Assembly (NCBI GenBank): GCA_036583965.1
Contig: JAZBQD010000025.1
Span: forward strand, 14,777,145 to 14,841,144
Reading direction: 5' to 3'
Source of the DNA: Prunella strophiata
Lineage: Eukaryota > Chordata > Aves > Passeriformes > Prunellidae
DNA: 64,000 bases
The notes beneath the pieces were generated by a model, which saw only the letters and a program-made list of their open reading frames with translations, was not told the origin of the DNA and did not search any database. Position numbers and translations under genes: made by a program. Shown one piece after another: positions 27,801 to 42,800 of the stretch (within the stretch, counting starts at the first letter, position 1; each line of letters opens with the position of its first letter).

Positions 27801-30800
27801 TCCATGACTACTCCTTGCTCCCTGCCACGTTCTGATTTCTGCTTATGGACCCCTGACTACAATTTACCTCCTTTGGACAAAGTAACCTTCATAGCTCTGA
27901 AAAATCTGACTTGGGGAAGAGAGGGTAGCTCAGCATTCAGAATTTAGACCATGATTTTGCCTCATGTAAGGTGTCCCTGCCCATGGCAGGGGGCTGGAAC
28001 AAGACAATCTTTAAGGTGCCTTCCAACCCAAAGCATTCCATGACTCTGATTCTTTGCAGAGGGTCTCACTTCAGGCTGTTCTCATTCCTGTTTCTTCCCA
28101 GGAGTTCGTTCACTGAAGGTCTTTGCTCCTTTGTATGCAGTGCCTGCCTCCCCATCAGAGACACTTCACCCCGAGGCCACGGTATGTGGAATTTGGAACT
28201 GTTCCTTCCCTCATTCAGCTCTCTGCTGCTTTTTAATGGGAGGGAGAGCATGACTCAGCTGCCTGGCTCATCACGGATGTGCTACAGCCCTATATGTTAC
28301 AGGCTTGGAGGCCTTTCCCGCTCCCTCTGACGTCTGTCCCTGCTTCCCTCTGATAGGTGAGGTCGTGCTGGGAAATGTTAATGTGTGCAGCTACCCAATT
28401 GCTCTGCAAAAAATAACAAAGATGGAAAGCACAGTGCTGAAAACCTCCCAAAAGGCAGCGGCAGGGTCACCTGCCCAGCTTTATTAGCCTTCCTTTCTGC
28501 AGATAAAATGTCTGAGTCCATTATTATACAAACTCTGACTGCCTTTCCTGCAAGGTCCTTATTCATTCAGCAGGTTGCAAACTACCCAATGACTAAAAGA
28601 GGGAATGAAGTATGAGGCTGGGAAAATGTGTCCAATTTTGCTGCTGAGCCTGCCTGCAGTGAGCACCGGGAGCAAACTGGAGGGGTGGATATCCCATTAA
28701 CAGCTCTGTGTTTAAGAGGAGTTCACAGTGAGCAAGGTGGGGGGGCACTCATTAGGGAGGACAGGTAATAAATGCTGACCAGCTGGTTTTCCCTCACACA
28801 CCATCCATCCAGGGCTGGGACAGGTAATTAAAGGCTACACACAGAGTATGGAGATAGGGCAGAGGCAAAGCTGTGGCTCTCTGAATCACCAGGGGAAAGA
28901 CATCATTTTCCACCCTTGATGTTCTTTCTCTGTGGCTCCTTTCATGAGACCCTGCCTCTTTCTCCACAGCTCATTTTATGAGACCCTTGGGGCATGTGCC
29001 ATACCTCAGCCAGGCTGTGATTTAAACAAACAAATACCACAATTGAGCCAAATTGGTCCTGAGATTCCTTTCCTGTGCTGGGCTGTTTTCTTTTACATCG
29101 GAGATGAGGCACAAGATAACATTATATGTTCTGGCCTTGGGTTTCTGCTTGCTTCTCCCTAAGAGCAGGCAAGTTATAATTGTCTGTTTACTGGCTCGAT
29201 TTTATCTTTGTCTCACAGGCTGGCCTTGAAGTGACAGTGATCACCAAAGAGCTTCTGCTCCCTGCCACCCAGTTCTCAAGTGGGAACCTCCTGAGCATCA
29301 CGCTGGAGGCAGCTTATTCTGTCCCTGAAGTCTTTACCCCTGACGCCCAGCAAAACTACATGGCTTGCTTGCAAATGCCAGCAGCTGGCGAGGTGAGAAT
29401 GGTCCAGGCACAGTGACAGGGGTTTGGCTGGGTTTGGGTTGTTCTCCCACCCCATGGAACAAGTGTCCAGGCACGTGGGGTGCACAGCTTCCGTGCCTGT
29501 GCACCAGCAGCCTTTGTTGGGAGGTCTCAGAGTCTCTGTGGCGTGATGTGTTTCTTTAACACAAACAAAGGTCTGTTTGGAAAGATTTGGATTCAAACTG
29601 GCAGGGGTTTTTTCCACGTGGCTCTTTATTTTTATTCCATTCTTTGTATGCGTGTGGTGGAGTGCATTTTCCAAGCCAGGCACCCTGTACTGTTGCTTTG
29701 CTTTGTTATCCCAGCTTGGAGCAGCTGGCTCTTGCTCCTGCTCCTGTTAGAAATGCAAATCCTTTATTTCTCCTGTCTCTCTAGAAAGAATTGCCATTGC
29801 TCTTCAAGAATGGTGTCGTGAAGCCTGATGGTGAAAAGGAACCATTGCCCCGGCCCAAAAACTGGCCCCTTGGCCCCATCCTGGCCCCTGGTGCTCTGAA
29901 CATACCTGACTCCTTCATTGTTGGTGGGCCCTATGAGGATGAGGATGGAGAGCTCACCAAAAGCGAGGTGAGGAAGGACTGGAAAGTTTGGAAGAGAACC
30001 AGGAGGGATGGAGAGACTTGATATGAGAGGGAGGTGGGTGGTCACTGTGCAGTGTCCAGCACAGAGGTGGTTCCCCTGGGACAGCAGACATGCTGACTCG
30101 CTGCTGGAGACATCCCAAGGGAGAATGTGGCAGGTCTGGTCCCAGAAAACACCCACACTGAGCTGCTGGGCTGGGAGCTGTGTTATCTCCCGTGAGCCAG
30201 GCACTTAACGCTGATGGTGTCTGCAGGAAAGGCTGTCAGCCTCTCTGCAGGGCTGGCCTGGCTTTGGGCACTTGGACACCTCTGTCTGACTCACATTCTC
30301 TCCCAGGGACACTTTTGGGGATGATGCAGGCTGTGGAGTTTGCTGTCCTGGCTTTGACTGCACGCTGTTTCTCACAGGACAAGGAATTCAGGATCCAGGC
30401 CGAGAGCATGAAGAGAGTCGTGTGGGACACGGAAATGCGCTGTTTCCTGGACGCTGCTGCAGTGGCCGTGTAAGGGACCTGAGCAGAACATGCTCAGAAT
30501 GACCTGAGGCAAGGAGCTGCAACATGCAGGTGCTCTTGGACCACTTAGGGTCAAACTGTGGCTCTGCCTCACCTCCCATGGCTGCTGTGGCTATCTCTTG
30601 GCCACAAGTGTTCACCTGAGCAAGGGCACAGCTCTTGAAGTGCCTTGAACTGCTGGCAGCTGCTTTGTTCTGCTGTGCTGGGAAAAGATGAATTGTCTGG
30701 AGCTGCTGCCTCCAGGCCACAAATGCTCTCTCTGCTGCCAGCAGCTGGGGCTGGGGGCTGGTCCCTGCATAGCTGGAAGGAAGGGGCAGCAGTTATGGTG

Positions 30801-33800
30801 AGCAGACGTGGACTAGTGTGGCATCCACAGCTCTCCTCTGAGCTGCTAATTAAGTTTTTACTGAATCCCAAATACGTTCAAACCTTTCACTCCATGTGGG
30901 CACTCTTCATTTGCTTTTTTATTGGATAAGTGTTGCCTTTAGCAGCTCCAGATACGCTCAAGATCAGGATGAATGTTCCATTTATCTTTGAATCCTGCTA
31001 TTTTCTGGCCTCAGCTGCATCATGGCTGTGCATTTCACAGCCAAATTACTCCTTGTGTGGAAATACTCACTTCTATCTCATTGGATTTTTAAAATTCTTT
31101 TCCCTACACATCCATCCACCTGCCTGCTGGTATCAGAGTCACCAGCCAAATTGAATGCAAGCTCAGGATCCCCTTGATCTGTACAATTCAGATTTTACAC
31201 CAAAGTTAATCACATTCCTTCTTACTTATTTCTGAATTAACTAGGGAGAGAGAAAAGCCAGTGTGTTGCTCTCACTGTTGTTTTAAAGCTGGCTGTGCCA
31301 TAAATGCACACAGCAGTGGGTAGAGCAGAAAATGTACCCAGCCTTCCCCAAATCACAGTGGTGGGTGTTTACTGAGGGAATGGGGTGAAGCAAACCCAAG
31401 GGGAGCTGCTGGGGCACAAAGGAGGGTGGTGGGGCTCTCCAGCTGGGTTTCTGCCTCTGCTGAGTGCATCCTGCATCCTTTGTGCCCAGCCTGCAGACGC
31501 GCATTGCCGAGTGCCGCTACTGGCCCGTGGAGTTCTGCAGGATGTCCATGGCCGCAGGTGGCAAAGGGAAAACCAGCAAACTTGACAAGGTAAAAGTGGG
31601 ATCTGGCTTGTGGAGTAGCATTGCATTATCAGGCATTTTCCTCTTGAGGCCTTTGTGATACCAAAATCAGCCTTGAAGCTGCCAAAGTGAGTCAGAGAGC
31701 AGGAGGCTTTGTGAAAAATCAGCTTTATAGGGCTGTTAAATAGATACAGGGTCATATTTTTTCCTTATAGCTCTCACTGATGGTCTATGGTAGCTCACTG
31801 GAAAGGGGACAGGGAGAGGGTGGCTTTTAAAATCACAGAATAGTTTGGGTTGGAAGGGACCCTATACTCCATCTCCTTCCAACCCCTTGCCACAGGCAGG
31901 GACACTTTCCACTAGACCAGGTGGCTGAGAGGCTTGTCCAGCCTGGCTTTGAAGAGAATTAAAAGTAATTCACTGAACTTATCTTTGGCTAGTGGGATTT
32001 TGAAACAGCTTGAGGAAGTTCTTGCATTCTTTTTTAGGCTGTAGATAAGTTATGCTTTTGCATCTAAACCAGGGTGGTTTAACAGAGAAACAGCTCCTTA
32101 GAGAATGGCTCTGCTCCTGGCAGATGGTTGTGTGAGAGCTCCTAATCTATCCCAGGGCAAAGCCATATAAGTTGGTGTAAATCCCTTTCAGCACTCACCA
32201 GTGCCAGGATTTTGCACCTCTGATGATGATCCTTCTAGCCAGGCCTCCCACACTTCCCAAGCCACTTGGTGTCTGTCCAACCTGAGATGCACAGCTCTGG
32301 TAGGGTCACCTGCATTTCTAACCACACAGCTGATAATCTTCCAGCTGTATCTCAACAAGACCATCCTGAGGAACAGCAGAGTGCATGAATTAGAGAGAAA
32401 AGGTGCCCCACAGGTATTGGGATAAAATTAATATTCTACATATGGAATGACTCCAGTGTATTCATCCAGGTTGTCTCGGCTGTGTGCCAGTGACAGAACC
32501 ATGGGCTCATCAGGTGCATCAGTTTGCAGTGTGGCCTCCTCTTAATGAGATTGGTGACCTTGTTCCCTTAAGGAGAATAACAGCCTGTTCAGGATCTCAG
32601 TCCCTTGCTCTGTGTTTCCAGGGAGATGAGGACAAGCAGATTGCCTTCCATGGCGTGGCATATGTCAACATGATGCATTTGCTGTGCCCTGGGGTGAAGC
32701 AGATCCGAGGGGCCTTCCGTGTCTTTAACTACCAGGACAGCGAGGTGTTTGAGAAGGTGAGAGCAGCAGGCTCTGCTCCAGCTCTGCAGCTGGGCTTGCA
32801 CTGAGGGCTTGGGAGCAGGGACAGTGGACAGTGGGTGTTTGGGAGCAGGCAGGGTGGACAGTGTGCTAGTTGGAGCTGGATCTGAACCTTGAGTGCCCTT
32901 CTGGTGATGGAGAAAAGTAATGATACAAGCTTTTAGGTGCAGGTTTCTCCAAGGCAGGGGATTTCTGGTGGGGGGGTGAGCAGATCTGGGGGCTGAGAGA
33001 GGCTTTGAATCTCACTCCACTCCCTCCTATGCCAGCATGATCCACTCTCCCCAGAACATGGGCAAGGGAACTGTGTTGCTGGGAAGAGCAAACAGTGGCT
33101 TTAAAAGGATTGCGTTACCCCCGGCAACCACCAAAAAAGCTGTCACTGGAGCTCTTTCAGCTCTAGCTCACTCAGGTTTATTTGTCTTTTCGTTTTTTCC
33201 CTCTCTGTTACTAAGAGTGACAGTTACATCTCCATTTTCCCACAGTCTCTCCCTCCTGGAACAGACCTGAGCTTGTTTCAAGGAGGGCAGACGTACAGCC
33301 TGGTTTTACCCCCATGTTCCCTGTGGGGCTGTGGTCCAGGTGCAGGAGCTGGGTGAATTCCAGCCCTTCTCCTGCATCCCTGCTCCCACTGGCTGTTGCA
33401 GAGCTGGGCTGGGCATGAGTGTGTCTGCTGGGCTCTGCTTCCCTGCCATGAATAATGACCCCTTGGCTGCATGGTGCTGCTTGTCCTGTGCCATTTATTT
33501 GTCACAAGTGAAGTTCTTCTTACTCCCCAGGTGCTTTGGGTTGCCTCTTGGTCTGACTTTCCCTACAGCTGCTCCATCCTCTCCCCAGGATCCCCATAAC
33601 TCTTGCTAGCCCAGTTCCTGTAACCAGGATGTGTGGGAGGGAACATCCTGTCTAGGTGGTCAAACACTGTAAACACACAGTCTGACAAACCTATTCCTTG
33701 CAATTCCCTGATGTGTGTCAGGGAAGCTGCTCCACACCAGAAAATGAGCTGGGAGCCAAGAGATGCTATCAGGCAGGTAGGGACCCCCAAAAATGTGTGG

Positions 33801-36800
33801 AGCAGGCTTAATGAGAGAAGCCAGATTGATCCAGCAGCCCTCATCACCAGGCAAAATCCATAGCTGTGAGGCAGGTCTGGGATCCCAGCAGGAATTCAGG
33901 ATCACAGATCTGGGTTCCAGCATGTTCACCATATATCTCAGGCAGGGATCAAGGGCCAGTCCTCAGTGAAAACACAGCTCTTTGAGGGAAGATGGAGAGT
34001 TCTCCACTGAGTCTCACAGTCTAACATGAGGCTTCACAGCTATACCGGGTCAGAGCTGGCCTGGAGCACCAGCAGCTGAACTCTGGGAGGAAAGAATGAG
34101 ATTACAAAACTTCTTAAGGCATTTAAGACCCTGACAGCATGTTTTGTGATGAGAGAGGTTAAAGGCAAATGAGTGAGGAAGCCTGCTTTGTCCCTTGATT
34201 CTCTCTCTATTTTTCAGACCAAAATTCAGTACAGTATTTTCCGGGATCGCAGGTCACAGCTCAGTCTGGCCAAGGAAAGGTTGGGGACCTCTCCTTCTGG
34301 CAAAGCTGCTCCCAGTAAGGGTCAGAAGGAAGAGAAAGATTCCAGTCCAATGGTAAGGTCTGGGGAGGCACATGGCACCATGGCTGCTCTGTTTCTGTGT
34401 CACAGGAAGTTGGGACACACAGCAACCAGGGATGGGTGCTGTCTCAGTTGCCTCAGCCAACTGAGAGATACTCATTATCCTAGACACATGGAATCTTCTC
34501 AGCATGAAGGGATCCACAAGGATCATGAGTCCAACTCCTGGCCTTGCACAGACACCCCAACAATCCCACCCTCTGCCTGACAGTGTTGTCCAAGCACTCC
34601 TGGAGCTCTGGTAGCCTTGGCGTCGTGACAGTGCCCAGCCACCCTCTGGGGGAAGAATCTTTCCCTGACATCCAACCTAACCCACCCCTGGCACAGCTCC
34701 AGCCATTCCCTCAGGTCCTGTCACTGGTCACAGAGAGCAGAGATTGGAGCTGCTTCTTGTAAGGAAGCTGCAGCTTTCCCTTATCTGAAATCCGAGGATG
34801 TGCTGCCTGAACTTACAAAGATTTGAGATTTATTGAGTCTGAAACAAGAGACATCTTTTCTTTTTCCTAATAGTTACTCAGCCCATCCAAAATCCAGTTG
34901 TCAGATGGCACTGGAGAATCTGAAAATGTCACAAATCTCAGCCTTGAAGGACAGGTAATTATGTCTCTCCAAAGAGAAGGAGAGACTGTAGAGCATCACT
35001 GTGCTGGTGTCTCACACCTTTCACACAATTAAATTCCTCAAGAGTGAGTTGAACAAGGGATGTTTTACGTAGATGCTGTCCCAGAGTTCTTCCAGTGACG
35101 TCCACCTGGAGAGCAGGCTGGCACTGGGTTAGAAGGTCTCTGTAAATTTTCAGGCACTTATTTAAATTATCCCTTCATATTTTGGCTTCTTCCTCTGGAA
35201 TGCACATTCATTCTGCAGGCAGATTGATTATCTGGGCTCTCTCCTTTTCCCCAGCCTGGTTTCTCAAGCTGGATTTCACTGCTGTAACTCATTCCGAGGG
35301 CGGGTTATAAAACAAGCTGGATCTCTGCAGTTTGGAGATCTGTGCCTGTGTGCTCAGTATTTCACTGTGCCAGCACTGGCTGCAGACAGCACGACACAGG
35401 GAGCAATGTTTATCTCCACAGCAATACAGCGAGGCAGGAACGTTCCTGGTGATGGAGATAAAGCTGGACAGGCCCTTGGTCCCAAAGCGGCTGCGGGAGG
35501 AGCTGGTCCGGCGGTGCGTAAGGATGGGCTGGGGGCTGACAGCTCTTCTCTGCAGGCTGCAGAGAGGCTTGTACAGCAAACCCCCCTTGGAATACTCCAT
35601 AAAGAGGGCCTGAGACAAAGCCCACAGGAATCAGGGGGAGGATTTGGCCAGACTGCTTTAGACGTGGCATCTGGTGTGTTGGGAAAACACTTGTTCATCC
35701 CAGCTGGCATCTCCCTGCCATTCCTCTCAAAACAAGAGACACCAGAGCAGCACAGCAATGTCTGTGTTCCTGTCTGGGCTTTGTTCCCCTCTAATCCCCA
35801 TGTGCTTGCCTCTTGCATGTGATGTTCAGTGGTTTGGCCAGTCCTGGCCACCAGCATGGAGTGCCCTGGGTAGTGCTGCTGTTGCTTCACCAGAGCATTC
35901 TCTCATTTTTAGCTTTCCAGAAATTTTCTCACAATGTTTTACCCATTCCTCAGCTTTTATGTTAGTTTTCATGTTGTTCTGCTGCAGAGCTGCTCTTTCA
36001 TCTCTGCTGATTTGAGACTTCAGTTCCTGTCCAGTGGCAGCCCTGCTGTGTTATGGGTTAGAAAGGCATAAAACATCTAATTTATGGAATAAAAAAATAG
36101 GAAATGCAGCAGATTAATAAGGTATAGGAGGTGCAGGTTTATATCTCTCAAACAGAAATGTCATCCATTCATTGAAGGTATATGTGTTGTCCTCACTGCT
36201 CCCTGCTGTCTTCCAGGAGGAACAGGCTGAGGAAGGTGAACCCCTCTTAGAACAGACCTTTTCCTGGCCTATTTTATACATTTCTACTCTTCTGCAATGT
36301 GTGTGGATTCAGTGTCACTCCTCCTTGCTCACCTGCTTGTGTGCACCTGAACAAGGCCTGTGGCACCTTGGCTGGTGGGATGGATCATGTTCTGAGGACT
36401 GAGGGAGTTCTGGTAGTCCAGCAAGCAGGAAATGTTGAAAAAAAGATTAAATTAATTAAGGCTGGTTTGGCACCAGGGATTTTCATTCCAGAATTCCAAA
36501 ATTATTCAGGTTGCAAGGGACCCCTGAAGGTCACCTAGGCCAATGTTCATGTTCAAGTGGGGTTCCCCAGATGCAGGTTACTCTGTGTCCAGATGGTTTT
36601 TGGGTATATCCAGGGAAGGAGACTCCACAGAGAATCCTGCTCCAGTGCTCAGCCACCCTCACCTTAATAAAATTTTAGTTAAAAATATGCTAACCCTAAT
36701 GGAAGGTCATTGTAACTCCACAGAGGCCCAGGCAGGGCTGGGTGGGTCCATGTGTGGCTGAGGGTGCCACAGCTAAACTGGGTGATGTTGGACCTGATGG

Positions 36801-39800
36801 ATTGGGTGGTCTGGGCTGTATAGTGACCAAATCCTACAGAGCTTTGCTCAGGCTGGTTCCTTCCTTACCTGTTCTGCAGAAGCAGGAGCTCCAAGACAGA
36901 GCTCTGCTGCTCAGGAGAGCAGTTTGGGTTAGCAATAAGTGTTAATCCTGTCGTGACAAGCCACAAGCATCAGTTGTAGGGACCTGTTCACTCTTGGTCT
37001 GAGACTTCAGGTTTCCTCCCAGGTGCCTGTGAGGTGTCTCATGGACACGATGCCAGGGTGGAGCCCTCACACTACAGAAGCCAACACCCCTGGCAGTGGC
37101 TCTGCTGATCTCTCCTGTGCTCTCACTGACAGGGTCAAGGAGCTGATTCCTCCCCGCCCTGCGCTTGTCCCACGGACAGAAGGAGCCAAGAAGGTAGGTG
37201 TGAGAGCCTGTGGCCTTGCCACCATTCTGCCACCCCACCCTGCCCTCAGAGTCTTCATTCTCAGCCCACAGCAACATGGGGGTGAGGTTTGAAGAGGTCA
37301 AGGGTGCAGGGCTCAAAGGTGGTGAAGAGTCTAGAAGGGAGTAGGGCAGTATGAGGAGTGGTGAGGTCACTTGGAATGTTCAGCCTGGAGAAGAAAGGCT
37401 GAGGGTAGAGCTCATTGGGGTCTGCAGCTTCCTGACAAGGGGCAGCTTCAATCTCTGCTGTCTGTGACCAGTGACAGGACCCAAGGGAGCTGTGTCACAA
37501 CTGGAGCTGTGTCAGGGAAGGTTTTAAGGAAATTTTAGGATTTTAGGAAAAGAGTGGCTGGGCACTGCCCAGGCTGCCCAGGGAATGGGCACAGCCCTGA
37601 GGCTGCCAGAGCTCCAGGAGCATTTGGACAATGCTCTCAGGGATGCCCAGGGTGGGATTGTTGGGGATGTTTGTGCAGGGCCAGGAGGTGGACTGAATCC
37701 TTGTGGGTCCCTTCCAATTCAACATATTCTATGAAAGACACAGAAAAAGAAACTTGTGTATCTGTTATCTCCACAGCAGTGTGCCTTGGGAACCCATTCA
37801 TCACTCGTGTTCACATCCCATTCAAAGGGAAGCCATGAAGAGATGGAGCAAAGGGAGGGAAGGCAGCCATGGGGGGGTGTTTGGAAGGAAATGGGATACT
37901 GGGAAAAGAGGCTACCAGAACCTTATATTTATATCCTGGGCAGTCCCAACAGTTTCTTGTCTCAGACCAGCCCCTGTGCTTCATCAGACTCAGACAAACC
38001 TGATCAGAATCAGCCCTGACCTTTCTCAGGTCACCAAGAATTTTTGAGGACCAAGATTATGGAAGATTACAGGTTCTGCTGAAGAGGGCTGGCCATGGGT
38101 TTCAAGGCTCCCAGTAAATGAGATATATTTTACTCACAGCCAATTATATTGCTATAGGAGAGATAGCAGTGACTGGAATACTGGATTGTGATGGAAAATC
38201 CTAGCAGGAAGGAGCTCTTTTATGCTTACCTGCAGATATTTTCTCAGCCCTCAGGCGTGGACAGGAAAGGATGTGTGACAGACTAATTGAGACTTGAGTC
38301 AGGTGGAGTTAATGGGAGGCGTGGGCTGTGGTAAATCAAATACATATCAAGGTTGATTGCATAAGTGGCTTGTGAAATTTATTTATTTCTTTCCTAGGTG
38401 GTGGAAGATTATCACAAACGTGTCACCAGTGTTGCTGTTGCCATCCTGAGGGAGTACCACGAGCTTTTTGGGAAGCAGCTGCTTGACCAGGGAATGATGG
38501 ACCACGAAACCATGGAGGAACAAAAGCGTCAGCTCAACTACGAGCTCAATACCTCTGGGAAATATTTTGCTTTTAAGGAACAACTTAAGGTGAAGACTCC
38601 TTTGTGCTTTTTGCTTCCCTGCTTGTTTTGTCCAGACACTTTCTCAGTGAGGAACTGCTGCTCCATGGTGGTAACTCAGGATGATGTGGTGCTCCAGAAT
38701 CCTTTCCTGCCACCTGGAGCTATTGCAGGGGGCACTGAGGGGGCAGTATTCCCCTCTAATGGAGCAGGCACCAAGCTGCTTTGGTCCCACACCAGGAGAA
38801 CACTTCCTATCAATGGGAACTACTCACATCCATTTGCCCCATGCTCATAATCTGAGAAAGGCAAAGCTGGCTGCTCTCACATTCCCAGTCTGCCCCAGCA
38901 GGGAAAGGAGGTTCCACTCTCAGCTGCTCAGTCTCAGCCACACTCTTCCTGGAGACCCTCTCTCTGTCCTGAGGAGATGAGCCATCCACATGCTATCCCT
39001 AAAGGCTGTGTCAGGGAGGTGGGAAAGGAAATCCCCCATGCTTGCTTTTTTTTGCTTTTATCAGTGGTGGGCTGGATTTATTTCTCAGAACTAAGTTGGA
39101 GCTTCAGGCTCTGTCTCTGTCTGATTACAGAGCTGGTGGGGGGCACAGGAGGGAACCTGCCTTGTTCAATGTCCCTTGTCTCCACAGTATTCTGTGGTGA
39201 AGATTGTGAGGGAGAAATACCTGAAGACCACAGCATTTGAGACCAAGGAGCAGCTGCAGGCATTCCTCAGTGAGCTCTATGTGTACCTCGTGGACCACAT
39301 GCACATTGCCCTGAACAAGGTAGGGGAGATCTGGTGACAGGAGCCATGGCCTCACTCTGGGTCCAGGGCAGGTGAAGGACTTTTGCCTTCATGCTTACAT
39401 CTGCTGGAGTTGTCACATGTAGAGAATGAGCCACACTTGAGGCAGGGATCCAGTGCCTTTGTATCCCACTGCTCAAAATCCTGGGATAGATGTGAGATGC
39501 CACTGGTAAAGCTGCTGTAGCTGGCACATGGTGAGGGTGGCTGGGCAGAGCAGGAGCTGGGGTCACCAGTGAGTGGCTCCACTGAAGTTTGTCATCACCT
39601 TGATCTAGGGAATGCTGTGAATAATCATAGAATCACAGACTGGTTTGGATTGGAAGGGACCTTAAAGCTCATCTCATTCCACCCCTGCCATGGCAGGGAC
39701 ACCTTCCACTGCCCCAGGCTGCTCCAAGCCCTGTCCAACCTGGCCTTGGACACTTCCAGGGATCCAGGGGCAGCCACAGCTGCTCTGGGCACCCTGTGCC

Positions 39801-42800
39801 AGGGCCTGCCCACCCTCCCAGGAAAGAATTCCTTTCCAATATCTCATCTAACCCTGCCCTCTGGCAGTGGGAAGCCCTTCCCCCTTGTTCTGTCCCTCCA
39901 TGTCCTTGTAAAAATTGATATTGCCCTGTGTCTATGTGGTAGAGGTACCTGGGAATGATGGGAATGTGTCCCAGCACAGAGCAGCTTGCCCTTCCCAGTG
40001 CCAGCCCCAGCCATACTGGTCTGTACTGTGTGCTGGTGTGGGACCTGCTGCCATCCTGGGATCACACAAACCACTCTTCCCTTCCCTAGGGCTAACACTG
40101 TCTCCTTCCCCACCAGCTCCTGTCTGGGGAAGATGTTTCTCCTGCCCCTCCACCTTTCAACACCAAGAAGCAGCTCTTGCTCTTTGCTCGTGAAGCTGAA
40201 GCCAACAAGGACTTACAACTGGCCTCTCTCTTCTACAAGCAGGTGAGGGAGCCCCAGATCTCTCCTGCCATCACCTGTGTGGGCTGGCACAGCCCAACAT
40301 CACAGTGGGGCCACTGCTCACAGCTCAGCAGCCCCAGCTGTGGTGGAGGGAGGAAGGAGCTGAGCATCACCAGGATACTGAGGCTGAAGTAGGATTTGGG
40401 AGAGATTTCCCAGGGAGATGCTGCTCTCTGCAGGATGTGAGATTGTCCCTGGCCAGGTCACTGAGGACTCCAGCCTTGAGGCCAGGGGAAATGGGATGTG
40501 CTGGGTCAGTTCTGGGCCCTAGGAGGCATCAGCTGGAGCTGGAGAACACGTGTGAGGTGGAGAGGGTTTAGAGGATGTGGGCTTCCAGCACAATCCCATT
40601 TAGGAGACACCCTTGCATGTGATAGACAAGGGCTTGATTCCTGCTCAGCTGGGCTGGGGTTGCCAGGGAAGCTGTGGTCATTCCAGAACTGCCTCCCCAG
40701 CCCATGGCAGGTGCTGAGCCTGCCTGCAGTGATGATCTCTTGTGCAGAGGATAGCTCGGGACCAGCGCAGCATCCAGTCCTGGCTGGACTATGGAGCCTT
40801 CTGCCTCCAGTACGAGGATGCCACCAAAGCCCAGGAATGCTTCCAGCAGGCCCTTTGTCTGGACCCCCAGCACATCCAAAGGTGCTGAGTGCTCCTGGTG
40901 GGTGGGGAGGGTGTGGAGTGTATCCCCCACACCACTGCTGGGGCTGCAAGGCTGACTGCTCTGCCCCTGCCCCAGCTTGCTGCTCTGTGGGATCGTGACT
41001 GTCAAGCTGCAGCACTATGAAGAGGCAGAGATTTTCTTTGAGGATGCCTGCTGCTTGGAGCCATCCAGCATTGTAGCCTGGACCCTCTCAGGTACAAAAC
41101 CAAACCAGTCTGGTGCTCAGGGTATTCCTGTAAAGCCAAGCATTGTTCCTGCCCCCAGTCCTCCCTGCTCCAAGCTGAGGGCTAAGGGAAGGATTTTGCT
41201 TCCTTTGGGTGTCTGCTGATGCTGCTCTGTCTCTCCCCCAGGTTTGTTTTATGAGCTGCAGAATAATTATATTCAGGCAGAAAGGAACTTCCGTGAGGCT
41301 AAGAAGCTCCTGCGAGCACAGCTTGAGGAGGAGAGGAGAATCCCTTGAGGCTGCTGAGGAAGAAGGAAAAAAGCCCAGTTCTCCCAGCACAGACCCAGGT
41401 AAGCAGGGAAACCCAGGAGGTGCCCTGACACCAGCAAGAAGGGGCTTGGAGCTGTGTGGTGAACAGTGCAAGGAGAGAAGAGTTTTTAAGAAGGAGAAGT
41501 ACAAAGGGTAAAGGTAGAAGATGTGAACTGTGAGCTAGAACAGAATTCCATGGAAGCTGTCACTGTGAGTTCCCAACACAGCAATCCAAAGGGCAAACCA
41601 GCAGCTTGGCAGTGACCCTGAGGCCAAGGCTTCCTGTGGAGACCCTCTGAGTCCAGCCTGAGCTGAGACTGTCTGTCCTGGCATCCCAAATATTTGGCCA
41701 GGCTGCAGGAAATGCTGACTGGCTTTATTTTTAACGTTATCACCACTCATGCACAGTGCCTCAGGCAGGCAGGCTCGTGACACATGTGGGGTTTTGTCCC
41801 TTCTGATTATGAGGAGAGGGATATTCATAGAATCATGGCATGACTAAGGCTGCAAAGGACCTCCAAGATCGAGTCCAACTGTTAACCCAGCCCTGCTGTG
41901 TTCATCACTAACCCATATCCCCAGTTACATTCACATTGGCTTTTGAACACTTCCAGGGATGGGGCCTCCACCACTGTCCTGGAGCCTGTTCCAATGCCTG
42001 ACCACCCCTTCTGTGAATAAATTTTTTCTATCATCTAATGTAGACCTTCCTGGTGCAACTTGAGGCTATTTCCTCTCATAATTTATAACTGTTTCTGGCT
42101 TCCCATGGTAATCTTGTGCTAAAAACCCCAGCCACAGGTATTGCCTCCTGCAAAGATATTTCTTCCCAGCTTTGAAAACCTGATAGATCTTTTATATTTT
42201 CTCTTTCTCTCTCTTTTTTTTTTTTTTTTTTTTTTTTTGTTTGTTGTTTGTTGTTTTTGTTTTGTTTTTTGTGGGATCATGATCTAAACTGGGAAGTTTG
42301 TGGCTTTCCACCTAATGGTTGTTGGGGGTTTCATTCCAGAGAAGATTCCAGATGGCTCAGCTGACAAACCACCAGAGGTCATGGAGGGTGTGACATCCAA
42401 GGAGGAGGCCACAGCAGTGCAGGAAGCCATGAAAGGTTTGGGAATGGGGACGTGGAGAGCTGGGAGATGGTCCTGTGGGAATGGTGGGGAGTAATGTGGG
42501 AGCAATGAGCCATGGCCCCTTGTTGTCTCTCCTGAGCCAGGGAATCTGCAGGCAAAGCAGGTTCACCCTGATTTTCAGAGCAGCACATCTCAGGATGGAC
42601 AGCCAGCAGGTGAATGCAGCTCTGTCCCTCACAGTCACTGCACCTGCACCTTCTTTTTCTTCCTCCTGAGATGCCAGCTCTTAAAGTGTCCCTAGGGATC
42701 CCCTCTGGCTGTGTGGTGTGGGATCTGCCTCCTCCACAGCCCCAGTGGTGCTGGAGATGGCAGTGCTGGGTGCCTCAGGGCCCCTCAGTTGGTTTGGGGA

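Noticed and set aside
28350..28480. Possible CFAP70 exon after CTCTGATAG near 28356
   Set aside because: The exons at 28102-28181 and 29219-29392 join in phase and give a continuous protein; the intervening frame is short and the supposed exon start GTGAGG is itself donor-like.
40900..41240. Alternative splice explanation for the CFAP70 exon 19 frame break (donor at CC|GTGAGG near 41291)
   Set aside because: That would discard the conserved helix [14 protein letters not shown] and still not restore phase to exon 20.
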